A DNA stretch of 64,000 nucleotides from Eulemur rufifrons. Taxonomy: Eukaryota; Chordata; Mammalia; Primates; Lemuridae. Positions 1-11,029 of the stretch are shown here, piece after piece. Each line of letters opens with the position of its first letter. The stretch's first letter is position 1. A program made the position numbers and the translations under genes. The stretch lies in the NCBI RefSeq assembly GCF_041146395.1, contig NC_090989.1:49440501-49504500 (forward strand), written 5' to 3'. Below the pieces are notes generated by a model. That model worked only from the letters and a program-made list of their open reading frames with translations. It did not search any database and had not been told where the DNA came from.

Positions 1-910
1 CTTCTTAGATCCATCAGAGAGGTGAGGTCACAGGGCAAACCACTGCCCCTGAAATTGCAGAGAAAGACAGGCAGATACTGAGAATCACAACTTATCAGAG
101 CAGAAACTGGGTAAGAAAACCTGAACCATATTGGACAAATTTTTACAGGCTCTATGTGGGCAAGTCAGAGTTAAAAACTCCAGGGGAATCCAGTCCTGGG
201 GTGATAGGAGGGCTTTCACACTTTTGTGAGTTTTACTTCCAGGAGCTCAACCAGGTTCTCACAATAAGGATGGAGAAAAATCCCCTTGGGCTTTTAGAAT
301 GGAGAGGGGGGGAAGTACACTTTGAAATACATCAGAGTATTTTGTTCTTCTTAAGCAGGCCTGTGCTCAAAAGAAATTATTTCACTTGGGCCTAAGCTAT
401 TAGGATTTTATCATATTCTAACTGGCCTGGGAAAAAGGGAAACACTCAGTCCAGTTGATTCTGGCCTTCCATGTGGAAGAAGAAAAATACACAACTCCAT
501 CCCCCTCTAGGCATCCTGTCTCACCTAAGCGATGTAGCGGGACTATGAAGCACTTGGGAAGTTTATAGTACAGGGGCACAGGCTCACTAAAACACTGAGA
601 ACTATGACTAAACAATGCTTCCCCTCCTCCCACACCTACCATATTGCTCTTGGTTCCTTTTATCAGGTACATCATGTCCAGCTATCAAAAAAAATTACAA
701 GGCACAATAAAGTTGAAAAGCACAGTCTGAAGAAACTGAGCAACCATAAGAATCAGACTCAGACATAGCAGGAATGTTGAATAATCAGATAAGAAATTAA
801 AAAATATATACAATTATTATGTTAGAGAGGCTCACTAGTAGACTGGACATGGCTGAGGAAAGAAATCTCTGAGCTAGATGATTCTCAATATCAACTCCAA
901 GTTAGAAAGG
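1..910 (+). mobile_element. Old L1M-type LINE, 5' UTR region (sense)
   Basis: The stretch reads like the 5' untranslated region of old mammalian L1M elements. The clearest part is about 655-800, where a run close to 'tcatgtccagctatcaa' leads into 'ttacaaggcacaataaa', then 'agactcagacatagcagga' and 'gttgaataatcagataag'. This is the block that precedes ORF1 in L1M families. The two open frames here (79 and 85 codons) have no L1 protein similarity and are chance frames. The left edge runs off the window, and the right edge fades near 910 without a poly(A) tail. The assignment is from memory of L1M sequence; the exact subfamily is not determined. Confidence 0.6.
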
Positions 911-964
911 GTTTATTGAAATATAATCTGAGAAGCATCTCTATTTAAGACATGTGCATTCTGG

Positions 965-2430
965 AGAAAAAGAATATTAAGGGGTAGGCTAGAGTTTTAA
1001 GTGCTGGGTGAGTTTGAATAGTAGCAAAGCTGTTAATGTCATTGGAACAAAGGAAGTGAAGAAAGTGATAGTGAGAGGAGAGTGACTAGCACTTGTAGGG
1101 CTTTATGGATCATTTTAAGGACTTGGCTTTTATTCTTAGTGAGCTGCAGAACCCATAAGAGAGTTAGTTGAAAAAAAGAAGTGATCAAGTTTCGCTAGGG
1201 TTTCTGTGTCAGAATCAATTCCTAAGAAACAAAATTAGAAGCAGGAAGACAAGTTATTGAGCTATTTTAATAATCCTGGTGAGATAAAATTGTGATTTTG
1301 ACCATTATTTTAGTCCTGGTGGGGATGTGAAGTAGTTTGAATCCAGATTATATTTTGTCGGTAAAGCTGAGTGATTGGCTATTGAGTCTCAAAGAAAGAG
1401 AAAAGTCAAGGATGACTCCAAGACGTTTTGGCTAAGGAACTGTGAGATACTTTTGTCATTTCAAGAGATAGGAACAGTGCAAGAGGAGCAGGATTCTTGG
1501 TGAAAATCAGTTACAAATGATAATTTTGTGAGGCCTTTTAGATATCCAAATACTTATGTTCAGTAGGCATGTGATATCTGTTACTAAAGTCAGGGAGAGT
1601 TCTTGTCTGAAGATAGAGTGAATGAGATCACTTAAAGTGTTAGTGTAAATTAAAAACAAAAGAATAAAAGATATCAGGAGACTAAACCCTGTATCACACA
1701 AATATTCAGAAGTTTGGAAAATAAGGAATCAGCAAATGAGAACAGACTGGATAAGTAGTCAGGTAGTTATGAACCAAGAAAGTGATGTCTCAGAACCCAA
1801 AAGAAGAAAGTCATCCAAGAATAAATGAATAATCAAATGTATGAAATACTACTCAGTGTCACAAATAACACTAAAAATTGTACATTGAGTTAAATAAAAA
1901 GGCCTATCAGTGACTTAGGGTGTTTTAAACACAATAATCATGATGAAAGCTTCATTGGAACATCTTTAAAGAGAGGGGTAGAAAAGGAAGTGGAGGCAAC
2001 TACTTTGAAGAGTTATGCTGCAAAAATAAAGCAGAAGCAGAGTTTGGTAGGTGTAGGTAGTTATTAGATTGAAGGAATTTTTTTTTTAAAAAAATATGAG
2101 ATATTCTAACAAGTTTATGTTGAGGAAAATAAGTAGACAGGGAAATTTTGATGATGCTGGGAATGATAATCTAAAATAAAAAATAGGGACTGAGGTTCAG
2201 GGTAAAATTGGATTAGTCTCTCTTTCCTCAAAGCATAAAATTAGAAAAAAAAATATGAAGCTGGAGGGCAGGATATATGAATATATACAGGGACTGGAAG
2301 ATGTGTTAGGAATGTCATGCAGAACTTCTTTTTCAGTTGCTTCTATTTTATCAGGTAGGAGTGAAGAAAAGAGAAAATATTTGGGGGGTTTCAGGTAATT
2401 TAAGCCACTGGACTGTCCTGCTGCCTGTCC
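965..2430 (+). repeat. Ancient mammalian medium-reiterated repeat, family not named
   Basis: Several phrases occur in the order known from a common, very old mammalian interspersed repeat: 'gggctttatggatcatttta' with 'ggacttggcttttattctta' (about 1098-1138), 'aaggatgactccaagacg' (about 1408), 'gaggagcaggattcttgg' (about 1484), 'tagatatccaaatactta' (about 1540) and 'gaagagttatgctgcaaa' (about 2007). The colinearity over more than 1 kb makes chance similarity unlikely. I do not recall the family name with certainty, so none is given. There are no coding features: the reverse-strand frames at 1507-1701 and 2197-2454 look like noise. Confidence 0.45.
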
Positions 2431-2620
2431 TATGCAGTTTATCTCTGAAGGCACAAATAATACTATCTTACATCATCAAAAATGTCTATATGAATCTTTT
2501 CAGCAAGATAAAAAGATATGGGTTATATTTTAATAGTTTTCCAGATTTTTAAAAATATTTATAACTTGCTAATTTAATTTTTTAGGTTGGATCAACATGG
2601 TTCAAGATATTTCTCCTAAT

Positions 2621-3090
2621 GGTGTTATCAGAAATTTAGCACTTGTTCCTGTGGCTGAATCAGAAGAACAAAGACAAGTGGTTTGAGGAGAAGGAAAGGG
2701 GAGTTTATTAATTTGCTGGCAAATGAGGAGTATGGCAGACTCTCATCTGAAAGTACCACAGTCCTCCCTATAAGGAGAAATACAAAGCATTTAAATGGGG
2801 GTTTTCAGTTTGGGACTATTGCTGCTTAACTAGAGTTGATGGTTCTGATTGACCCCATCTCCTGAGAAGACAATCTCGTGACCTCTGCCCAGACAATTCC
2901 ATTGAAGCATCTCCTGTGGTACAAAAAACAAAGAACACTCCCCTGCCCTTCCTTGGGCAGGGATGCAAGTTTTAATTCCCAAAATGAGGTGGGGGGGGGG
3001 TTTAAAGAGACAGTTTATAAAACATTTTACCCTTTTCCAGGCCTTTCTCTCTGTTGTAATAGCATTGAAACATCTTTAGAAATTGACTAG
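2621..3090 (-). repeat. Class I ERV LTR-like segment (minus strand)
   Basis: The start (2621-2715) resembles the LTR edge that borders the class I ERV near 11.5 kb. Both have a 'tgttat/tgttac' start, 'cacttgt-cctg', 'tcagaagaacaa', 'tttgagga-aagga' and 'gagttta' in the same order. Read on the minus strand this gives a poly(A) signal (AATAAA, complement at 2706-2711) and a terminal ...aca. The right edge near 3090 is only approximate. A G-run (about 10 G) lies at 2991-3000. Most likely a solo LTR of the same broad family. The two copies are well diverged, so they are not a 5'/3' pair of one provirus. Confidence 0.45.
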
Positions 3091-3450
3091 ACATACTGGT
3101 GTTAGGGCTTTAGGAACCAATTTTGCACCTTGTTTTTATTTGATACTTTCCTATGGAATAATGTAGCTTTCTTCATTGTTAAAGGGAAAACAAGAACAGA
3201 GTGAAACCTTGAATGGTTTGTGTGTCCTCCTCTAGAAATAAGAAGATGCAGGCTCCCCACCTTCTCCTCAATACAGTACCATGTAAGATGATAGCAGTTA
3301 TATTACACAGAAATAAGTATTTTAGCTGTGAATGAGTGAATTTAAAGCTAATGAATTTAAACAAATATTTATTGAAAGCCTTTGTCAGTCAAGACTGTTT
3401 CTCTGTCTTTCTGGTTGTTTTGTTTTTGGATCATTATTGCTCTTCACCTG

Positions 3451-3939
3451 TGTAGGGATAAGGGAAAACTTCCCCTCTCCCCTGAAAGTTCGCTGAAAGA
3501 TCAACTGACAATTAAGGCAGATTAATAAGAGATAAGAGAAAATTTTATTTACCATGCACATGGGGAGAATCACAGAGTGATTATCTAATATTCCAATGAA
3601 ATTCAGATATTTTTATGTCTTTTAGAGGCAAGAGGGAGATGAGTATTAATAAATGGTTGCTAGAGAGATGAATGGATGAGGGAAATAGACTGACATGTAA
3701 ATTTACCTGAGATACAGGTATCGTGTTTGAAATTATTTGTGCCAGGTCTGGTTGCATTCTTGATCTTCTTTCCTGCAATAAATTAAGATAACAGAGAGAG
3801 GAACAGATGTCCATTTTTCTTTTGGTTTATGCAGATAGAGAGCAAGCCTTTTCCAAGGGCCTGTTAATCTCTAAAGGCCTTAATTCAAAATATTCTTTAT
3901 ACCAAGAAGTCATATTTTGGGGTGAAATTTTTTGAGCTC
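3451..3939 (-). repeat. LTR-like element flanked by a 9-bp direct repeat
   Basis: A block of about 490 bp lies between two exact copies of 'cttcacctg' (3442-3450 and 3940-3948). On the minus strand its beginning (ctcaaaaaatttcaccccaa) and the region around 3840-3920 recall an LTR of an old ERV family. A TG...CA frame is not clean with this direct repeat as target site, so the repeat may be coincidental or the true edges may be a few bases off. The open frames at 3385-3573 and 3581-3814 on the minus strand have no recognisable similarity. Confidence 0.35.
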
Positions 3940-3955
3940 CTTCACCTGAGTCAAA

Positions 3956-5027
3956 GCCAGAGAAACAAAACAATGGGTCAACTGATAAACAGAGCTGAAG
4001 TCAGATTGTCTGAGCTCTGTTCCCAGCTTATAGGATACAGATGCCTTTAATAATATTTAATTCCTTTGCCAGGCCTAGACAGCATTTGGAAAATCTGATG
4101 GGTACACTGTGTTATTTCAATTTGATTTCAGCTGGCAGCTCTGCTGTGCCATCTTATTAACCAGAGGACTACTTAGCCATATAAATCTCAATAATGTCAC
4201 TGGTAGACACACCCACTTCCTTTACTTCACTGCTTTATGGACAGAGAGCAATAGTTAGTGGAGAATCATACGTATGATTAATAAACCAGGAAGAGCTTAA
4301 AATAGGTCTTGTTCTATACCACATGGGCTTCCATATATTAGGTAAAAAGGCAAAAGCAACACCCTGATGAGAGAAGTCACCTTTTCTAGGACCACTGGAG
4401 AAGGTGACAAAAGCCTTATTATGTACGAATCTCCAGGAAATCTGTTCTGTGTTAGAATAGAAGGAGGCTTACTAACCTGTGATTGTTAGAAATGTGCAGT
4501 CAGAGTTTTTCTCAATAAGCCATTGAAGGAATGTAAGACTGTAATTACAACGGAAGTACATGAATTAAAAATTACTGGGGGAAAGAAGAGAAAAATCAAC
4601 AATTTCTCTTGACTCAACATAGTATCTTGGTTATCTTCTCTCTTCTCATTAGGTGTAGTCGGTGGACCAAACTCTCACCTTTTACTCTGTCCCCTACAGG
4701 GTTGGTTTAAAGTAGAGTGGAGAAGCAACCCAAGACACAGCTCAGGTGACTGGGCCCAAAACCACATGAAACAACAACCAGAGCATTTACATTTATGTTT
4801 TATGCATTTCTACTCACATAAACTCATATATGTATCTCATATACAATATATGTCCTGTGTGCATATATATATATATTTTCTATTCTCTATCTTTATTTCA
4901 AGAGAAATATATCTTTGTTTCATCAAAGCAATGTATCAATAAGAATGAAGGACAGAACTGAAACTTTAGCAAGTTACAGCAAGCAGGTAAATAGCAAAAA
5001 AGGAAATATTAGAGTAGGAAGGGGAAA
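3956..5027. other. No recognisable feature
   Basis: No gene or repeat that I can name. A short AT microsatellite occurs at about 4863-4876. Confidence 0.5.
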
Positions 5028-5078
5028 CAGTGTTAATTATATCCATATAACTAGTCTATATGGATATAATTAACACTG
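5028..5078. repeat. Perfect 51-nt palindrome (22-bp arms, 7-nt loop)
   Basis: The left arm 5028-5049 (starting cagtgttaatt) is the exact reverse complement of the right arm 5057-5078 (ending ttaacactg). The loop is actagtc at 5050-5056. The flanks do not extend the pairing. The arms are AT-rich, but the match is 22 of 22. It does not match the 80-bp MADE1 palindrome. Function is unknown; see the findings. Confidence 0.95.
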
Positions 5079-5628
5079 AAATAAAATTGTATATAAAATA
5101 TTTTTAAAAGAAAATTAGTATTGTAGGATCATACATTTTTATTAAAATATATATGTATTTTGGAAAGAACTTGTAACCAGTTCCATGAACAAATTTTAAT
5201 GATCCCTATGTGTTTTCTTATAATCCTCTCCCTTAGCTAACTACTTGACATTTTGAGTTGTTTCCAGAAATGGTGGATTTTCTGCAAGACCAAGGAGTTG
5301 AGATTCTGAAGGCTCCAGGGCAGACTTCCTGACATCAACATTCACCATCCCCCTTAATCTGCCCAAAAGCACGTGGCCCCTCCTTTAAAAGAAAATGATA
5401 TCCTTAGTCCTGTTCCTCAAGATACATCTTTCAAATTTAAAAATTTCTTTCTTCATAGGCAGTCTTCCTTGTCTGAATAGTTGGATTTTTGTGCAGAGAA
5501 AAAATGGACCTAAGCTGAAGCTCCCTTTTGGTTTCAATAACAAACTGAACCATTATTCTAGATAGAAAACAGTAAAATAAGTACTCCTTAAAAAGTAGTA
5601 GAAAAAGTTTTGAGGTTAAGCTGAAAAT
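5079..5628. other. No recognisable feature
   Basis: No gene or named repeat seen between the palindrome and the TSD of the next Alu. Confidence 0.5.
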
Positions 5629-5640
5629 TTTTCCGAAATA

Positions 5641-5992
<352 letters not shown>

Positions 5993-6001
5993 TTCCGAAA
6001 T

Positions 6002-6430
6002 TAAGAATAATTATAAGTAATTATTAAGTTAAATAGGCCACATAATGTGTGAGTGTGCAAACTACAAGAACAATAATCAGATTCAATTTAAAAATATTAG
6101 ACATTTTTTTCCTTATATTTGAGAACACAAAGACTCATAATTTTTACATAATTTTTAAATTTAAAAATAAGTTGCTAAAGTGACTTTCAAAACTTTAAAA
6201 ATCACTTTTTCAGTAGAATATGTTTAAGGAAGTTACTATTTGATGCCTTTCAGAATATGCTTTATTCCAGCAGCATTCATCAAAACTGTGGCGATCAATT
6301 CAAAGAGAAACAATACTCTAATAAGAATGGTTTACTTAAGAATATAACTCAAGTACCTCAGCACTCCTAACCTTATGTACCTAGTTTTCTTCTCAGAAAA
6401 TATTAGTTAAGTATTTTAAAAACAACAAAC
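6002..6430. other. No recognisable feature
   Basis: AT-rich sequence with nothing recognisable. Confidence 0.5.
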
Positions 6431-6960
6431 TAATATTGAACCAAATTGGGATCTGCACACCAAGTATAGTAAAGCCAGACACTGGAGCCCAGAGTTGCCA
6501 AGGGAGAAACGGGCATTTTATGCAGGGCACCATGAAAGAAGAACATGCAGTTAATTCTAAAACCTCAAATGCCTCAATGGCTTACAAGTTAGGGTTTTTA
6601 AAGGTAAGGGTACATTTCAGACAGACAAAATTTTTGGCCTGGCCAAAAAATTCAGTATCCTGATGAGGGGGGTAGGCATAGGTAGATTCAGAGATTCCTG
6701 GATTAGAGGAAAGGAATGCTAAGATGAGTGTGAGAGGTTCCTTACTGGGAAATGTAGAGCAAAGAATGGCAGAGTTCAATTTCTCAATTTCCTCTTATTT
6801 GTGGCCCATTTACTTTTCAAGGCTAGCCAGTTGCCTGGAACTTGCCCTGAAGGAACCCAAGATTTTCCTTTATTTCCATGCTTGAGGGACCAGACAGAGA
6901 GGCCCCTAAGATAAGTCCTTGCTCTGTCTCAAAACTGTCCTTAGATTTGTTTAAATAAGC
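6430..6960 (-). repeat. Possible 3' LTR or second LTR next to the ERV
   Basis: This segment sits exactly where the 3' part or LTR of the minus-strand provirus would be expected. On the minus strand it ends with a run near 'ggtgtgcagatcccaatttg', which looks like an LTR end. It does not visibly match the LTR edge at 11.5 kb, so it may be from another element that inserted here, or the rest of the provirus may have recombined away. It encodes nothing recognisable; no envelope sequence is seen. Confidence 0.3.
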
Positions 6961-6989
6961 ATTGTTTATTCAATGCTTAACTACTTCTA

Positions 6990-7202
6990 TTAAAGGAAAT
7001 ATTTGAAATTTCCAGTCATTTTAGGCATCTGAGCAAAATTAATTTGCCAGTCATAGAAAAGGTGGGTCCCCACATGTTGAGTCCCTTGTGCAGCAGGTTG
7101 CTTTCCTGTTTTTGGATTGCTTTGAGCACATAGAGGGCAGTTCTGAGTTAGTGATTGTAGAGTTTGTTGCAAACAGGGTCCTCTCAAATGAGGTCCCATC
7201 AC
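6990..7202 (-). pseudogene. ERV integrase fragment
   Basis: A 70-codon frame carries the second half of an integrase N-terminal zinc-binding domain (CPLCAQ, the CC of the HHCC motif). It is followed by the start of the catalytic core, where 'WQINFAQMP' stands at the position that normally holds the first catalytic aspartate of the DDE triad. Here that residue is Asn. The HH half of the zinc site is missing because of the upstream deletion, and the core stops soon after 'FKYFL' near 6990. Integrase normally cuts viral DNA ends and joins them to the host chromosome; this copy cannot. Confidence 0.75.
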
Positions 7203-7444
7203 ACATATAAATGTTTACATTTTTCCCTCTGGATAATTGAAGAGGTCTGGTTAAAGCAATAAATAAGCTCAGCTTTCTGGACTGAAGTCCCAGGTGGCAG
7301 TGCCATTTCTTTCACCACTTGTTGTTCCATGACTACCACATATCCAGCCCTTTGTTGTCTATTGTACATAAAACTGCTTCCATCAGTGAAAAGGTCCCAA
7401 TCTGGCTCTGGTATTGGCTGATACAATAGATCCCTCTGGAGCAT
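7199..7444 (-). pseudogene. ERV RNase H domain, truncated
   Basis: The frame holds 'DWDLFTDGSSF' with the first catalytic Asp of retroviral RNase H, then 'AGYVVV', and 'PPGTSVQKAELI' with the Glu-containing helix. Just after this, the reading frame shifts and the sequence passes within a few dozen codons into integrase. The part with the later catalytic aspartates and the end of RNase H is therefore deleted. Full RNase H would be about 150 residues; about half is left. The frame differs from that of the neighbouring integrase fragment. Confidence 0.8.
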
Positions 7445-7749
7445 AGACCACCTCCAGAATTTCTAAACAGTCATGCTGCAAAGGCTCAGTCTTCAGCTGG
7501 CAACGGAGTGGTGGGATTAAGAGTGGACACAGTTTTAATTTAATGTCTGAATTATCCAAAGGGATGGCCTGGTATTTTCCCAGCCTTCCTATGGTCAGCC
7601 AATAAAGCCCCTTCTGTCTTAATAAAGTTAGAACCTGGTGGGGTGCATATACTACAGCAGGCTATCCTAAAGTGAATTTTTCAGCCTCTTGCAATAAGTC
7701 ACAAGTAAGTGCCACTGCCCAGAGGCAAGAAGGCCATCTTCTCACAGTA

Positions 7750-9000
7750 TTATCCAGCTCTTTTGACAAGTATGTCACTGACCGTGGGATGTGTCCCAGC
7801 ATCTGTACTAAATCTCCAAAGCCCCTGTTTTTCATGAATGTATAATTTAAATTCTTTCTGCAAATCAGGCATCCCCAAAACAAGGGCGGTCATAAGACTC
7901 TGCTTTAGTCTTTCAAAGGCACTTTGACATTCTGTGGTCCAGATCAGGGGCCCCACATCTGTCCCTGTAAAGGCCTCATACAAGAGCTTTGCTATTAGTC
8001 CAAAGTTTGAGATCCAGAAGAGACAGAACCCTGCCATTCCTAGGAACCCACGCAGTTGCCTTTTATGTCTGGGCACCTTAAGATTCAAGATGACTTGCTT
8101 TCAGTCTCACATTAAGCTGCAGGTTCCCTTGCTAATTTGGAATCTCAAATAAGAAACTTGCTGTTTTCAAATCTGTGCCTTTTTGTGTGACACTTTATAG
8201 CCACATGAGGCTTGATGATTTAGCACAGCCACTGTATTTGCAAGACAATGATCATAATCAGTGCCGGCTATAAGTAAGTCATCCACATATTGTAACAGAT
8301 TCTCTTGATCCAATTGCAGATTCCGCAAGCCTCTTGCCAAGTTTCACTAAGCAGGATAGGAGTTTTTAAACCCCGAAGGCAACTCAGTTCAGCAGTACTG
8401 CGATGTCATCCTAGTCTCAGGATCCGGCTATTCAAATGTAAAAAGGAATTGGGTATACTTTTTCAAAGGAATACAAAAGAAAGCATCTTTTAAATCTGGT
8501 AGCAAATACCATTCATACTACCTGGTGTTGTTGTCAAAGGAATATATGGGTTTGGCACTGTAGTATGTATGTCTTGAACAATATCAGGAATTTCATGTAG
8601 ATCCTGCACAAATCTATACTCATTGGTATGGAGCTTCTTGATGGGTGAAATTGGTGTATTATTATATAAAGGGACTAACAGGGATGAACTGGTTCATGCT
8701 CTAGAAATATATTCAATATAGGTTGCATTCCTTTCAATGCTTCCTTTTTGACAGAATATTGTTTCCTATGAGGGCATAGGAGGCTTCTTCTTTTAACAAA
8801 ACGATAATTGGTGTGGCGGTTATTGGCCATCCTGGGGTCCTGTCTGCCTATACTACCTTATTCACTTTTTGGTAGACCTCTAGGGTAACAGAATTTGCTT
8901 TGTCTTCTATGTCTGTGAGTAGACCTTGAAACCAGCGAGCATTTTCAGGCTGGACCTATGGGTGAAGCTGTTGCTTCTCTGGAGAAAAGGTTATTTGAGT
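7750..9000 (-). pseudogene. ERV reverse transcriptase, degenerate
   Basis: The catalytic 'YVDD' box is intact at 8278-8289 (minus strand), in a context reading 'LLQYVDDLLIAGTD', typical of gammaretroviral RT. Downstream, 7750-8088 is a 112-codon frame with the thumb and connection signature 'QLRGFLGMAGFC' and 'SAFERLKQSLMTA'. Upstream, toward 9000, fingers and palm are recognisable only in pieces across frames ('SCLRGLKTPILL' near 8350). There are several stops and indels. Intact RT copies RNA to DNA in reverse transcription; this one is split over at least three frames. Confidence 0.8.
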
Positions 9001-9119
9001 ATTCAACTTGCATAACAAATCTTGGCCTAGGAGAGTTATTGGGCAGTATGGCATGTAATACAAGCTGTGTCTCATCTTTTTTTCTCCTAGCTGGCACGCA
9101 AGAGGTTGGAGCATGGATC

Positions 9120-9290
9120 ATTGCTGAGTTTGTCCAGTCAACCCAGTCAGTGCCACCATGTCTTCATTAAGGGAAGTTAGTTTAGAGTTTAGGACAGAAA
9201 AGGTAGCTCCAGTGTCAATTTAAAAATCTACTAATCAAATCCCCACTGTCAATTTTACCCAGGGCTCCTGTGGGGATATTTGGATCAGGG
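9120..9290 (-). pseudogene. ERV aspartic protease remnant
   Basis: The minus strand reads 'IDTGATFSVLNSKL', with the D-T-G active site of retroviral proteases at about 9205-9216. An in-frame TAA stop lies two codons before the D. The flap and the C-terminal hydrophobic G-R/K-D-type motif are not clear. Normal protease is about 110-125 residues and works as a dimer; only the core around the active site is readable. It sits between nucleocapsid and RT, as expected. Confidence 0.7.
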
Positions 9291-9293
9291 CAC

Positions 9294-9629
9294 TTAGTGA
9301 GGCGTGGAGCCCTGGGTCCCCTTATTCATCATTGAAGGCCCAAACTCAAAAGACCATTTGCTCTCTTGGGGCTTTCTTGTTACCTGGAGCCCTTTGTAAC
9401 TTTGGGCAGTGCTCTTTCCAATGCCCATCCTCTTTACAAAAAGCACACTGATTGTATCCCACCCTGGAATGGCTTTTCCTGTCATTTGTTTTTGACTGCT
9501 CAAAGGACCCTTGGATGGCACAGCTAACAGAACACACATAAGTTTGAGTTTCTGTTCTTCCCTGCTGTTATAAACTTTAAATGCGATATCAACTAGCTGT
9601 GAGGGATTCATGCCAATTACTACTTCCAC
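9294..9629 (-). pseudogene. ERV gag: capsid end and nucleocapsid zinc knuckle
   Basis: Two overlapping frames (9294-9629 and 9346-9537) share this part of gag, which means an indel has split it. The second frame has a single complete CCHC knuckle, 'CAFCKEDGHWKEHCP', at 9406-9447: C-x2-C-x4-H-x4-C. One knuckle is the usual number in gammaretroviral nucleocapsid, which binds the packaging signal of genomic RNA. The first frame shows the basic helical segment 'YNSREEQKLKL' before the knuckle. Confidence 0.8.
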
Positions 9630-9942
9630 ATGCTGTGGCTTTCACCTTATATCTGGAGGGTTGTGGCCTGTAAAAGTCATCTTTGCCATGCACAGGTCTT
9701 CAAGGGCTTCTGTATCTGCATCTATATTTTCCATATGCCTGATAGATGCATTCCAAAAATTCAGAGGAATATTTATTAGCTTTCTGCTGTAACTCTCAGG
9801 CCCTATTTATATTCCTCTCTCTGGGCACTCCCTTCCAGAGGACTGCCAGAATACACTTTCATAATGATTTATCCTCGCACTGTCTGTGTCAATGTTAGGA
9901 TCCTAATTTGTTCTGCCATAAGAACAGCAGCAAGCATTTGGG

Positions 9943-10239
9943 TTATATGGTATAATTAGGATTCTTCCCATGGAGATGCTGTGCCTCCTCCCTGGCCCTG
10001 TCCATCCTTAGTTGATGCTCATCTGCAGTGTGTAACATATTCAGTAAGGTTTGTACATCCACCCAAGTGGGACGGTGCATAGCAAAGATGGTTGTAAACA
10101 ACTCTGTCATTCTCTGAGTGTCCTCTCTATAGGTTGGGTTTGACTTTCTCCAATTCAATAAATCCAAGGTACAAAATGGGGGCCAATAATACCCTGCCAG
10201 CTGTCCTTGCACATTCAAGCCTCCTGTTGGTACTGCCAC
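9943..10239 (-). pseudogene. ERV gag capsid N-terminal domain
   Basis: A 98-codon frame resembles the N-terminal capsid domain of class I ERVs: a Pro/Gly-rich start ('AVPTGGLNVQGQLAGYYWPP'), then 'FCTLDLLNWRKSNPTY' and 'MTELFTTIFAMHRPTWVDVQ', ending with a charged helix 'HQLRMDRAREEAQ'. Capsid forms the viral core shell. The frame breaks at both ends. The C-terminal domain with the major homology region would be at about 9640-9940, where only scattered pieces remain. Confidence 0.75.
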
Positions 10240-10332
10240 AATGGAAATTGCCCTGCCCCAGCTATGGGCATTCTCTGGCCAAATTGAATACCCTACTGGG
10301 TCTCAGAAGGGGGGCCTATTCCTATTCCCAAG

Positions 10333-11029
10333 TCATAATCTGGGAAGGTACAGTACTGAGGAATCTGTCCCATTCTTGCCCTCCCCCACCAAGGGCCTTT
10401 CCACCAGTGGCAATTGGTATAGGGGAGCCAATGGTAGGGGAGGATGTTCAGAAAAGTTTGGATTGAAAGGGTCCATGAGATCTAATATGGCTAATTCCTC
10501 CACAGTTTTATCATATGGGGTCTGGCTCCCCTCCTCAACTACAGGTGGAAGTTTCCTTTGTACCATTAATTTTGTCCCAGGCCTTTCAGCCTCTTTATAA
10601 CGCAATTGCATGAAAGACTGTACATATGGAATCTTGATTCATTTACCTGATCTTTGACAAAATAATTCCAGTTGTAAGATAGTATAATAATTTATGGTTC
10701 CATTTAATGCCCACTTCTCCTTATACCCCAAACACATACGTTGGCCAAGGGCTGTTACAATAATACACTATTCTTTCTTTAGACATAGGTTTATACCTAT
10801 AAATTGACCATTCAGCCAAAATTTTTCCCGAGGAACTTTCAGATGGATCAGAAACAGAGTCTCCCACATTGAAATAAAACTTACAAATAACAAACACAGA
10901 CATTATAGGGAATTCCCAACACAAAATGCCAAGGCTTACCAAACAAATGAGAACCACTTGAAATGAGAACCAAATTCTCTCAGTTGAGAACAAACATCTC
11001 CCAATCCCCCTTGGTTCCCTGGTAACCAT
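10333..11029 (-). pseudogene. ERV gag matrix and proline-rich linker
   Basis: Two frames make up the start of gag. The upstream one (10,721-11,029) contains 'SSSGKILAEWSIYRYKPMSK' and 'YCNSPWPTY', typical of class I matrix domains. After a break the protein goes on as 'LNGTINYYTILQLELFC' and a Pro-rich section (10,333-10,611), with 'MQLRYKEAERPGTKLMVQR' and 'HPPLPLAPLYQLP', which resembles the p12-like linker with a late-domain style PLYQLP. The first ATG at 11,029 lies in what is probably leader, so the true gag start is uncertain. Confidence 0.7.

Noticed and set aside
5028..5078. MADE1 palindromic MITE
   Set aside because: MADE1 is 80 bp with ttaggttggtgc ends. This 51-mer has different sequence and no TA-flanked mariner ends.
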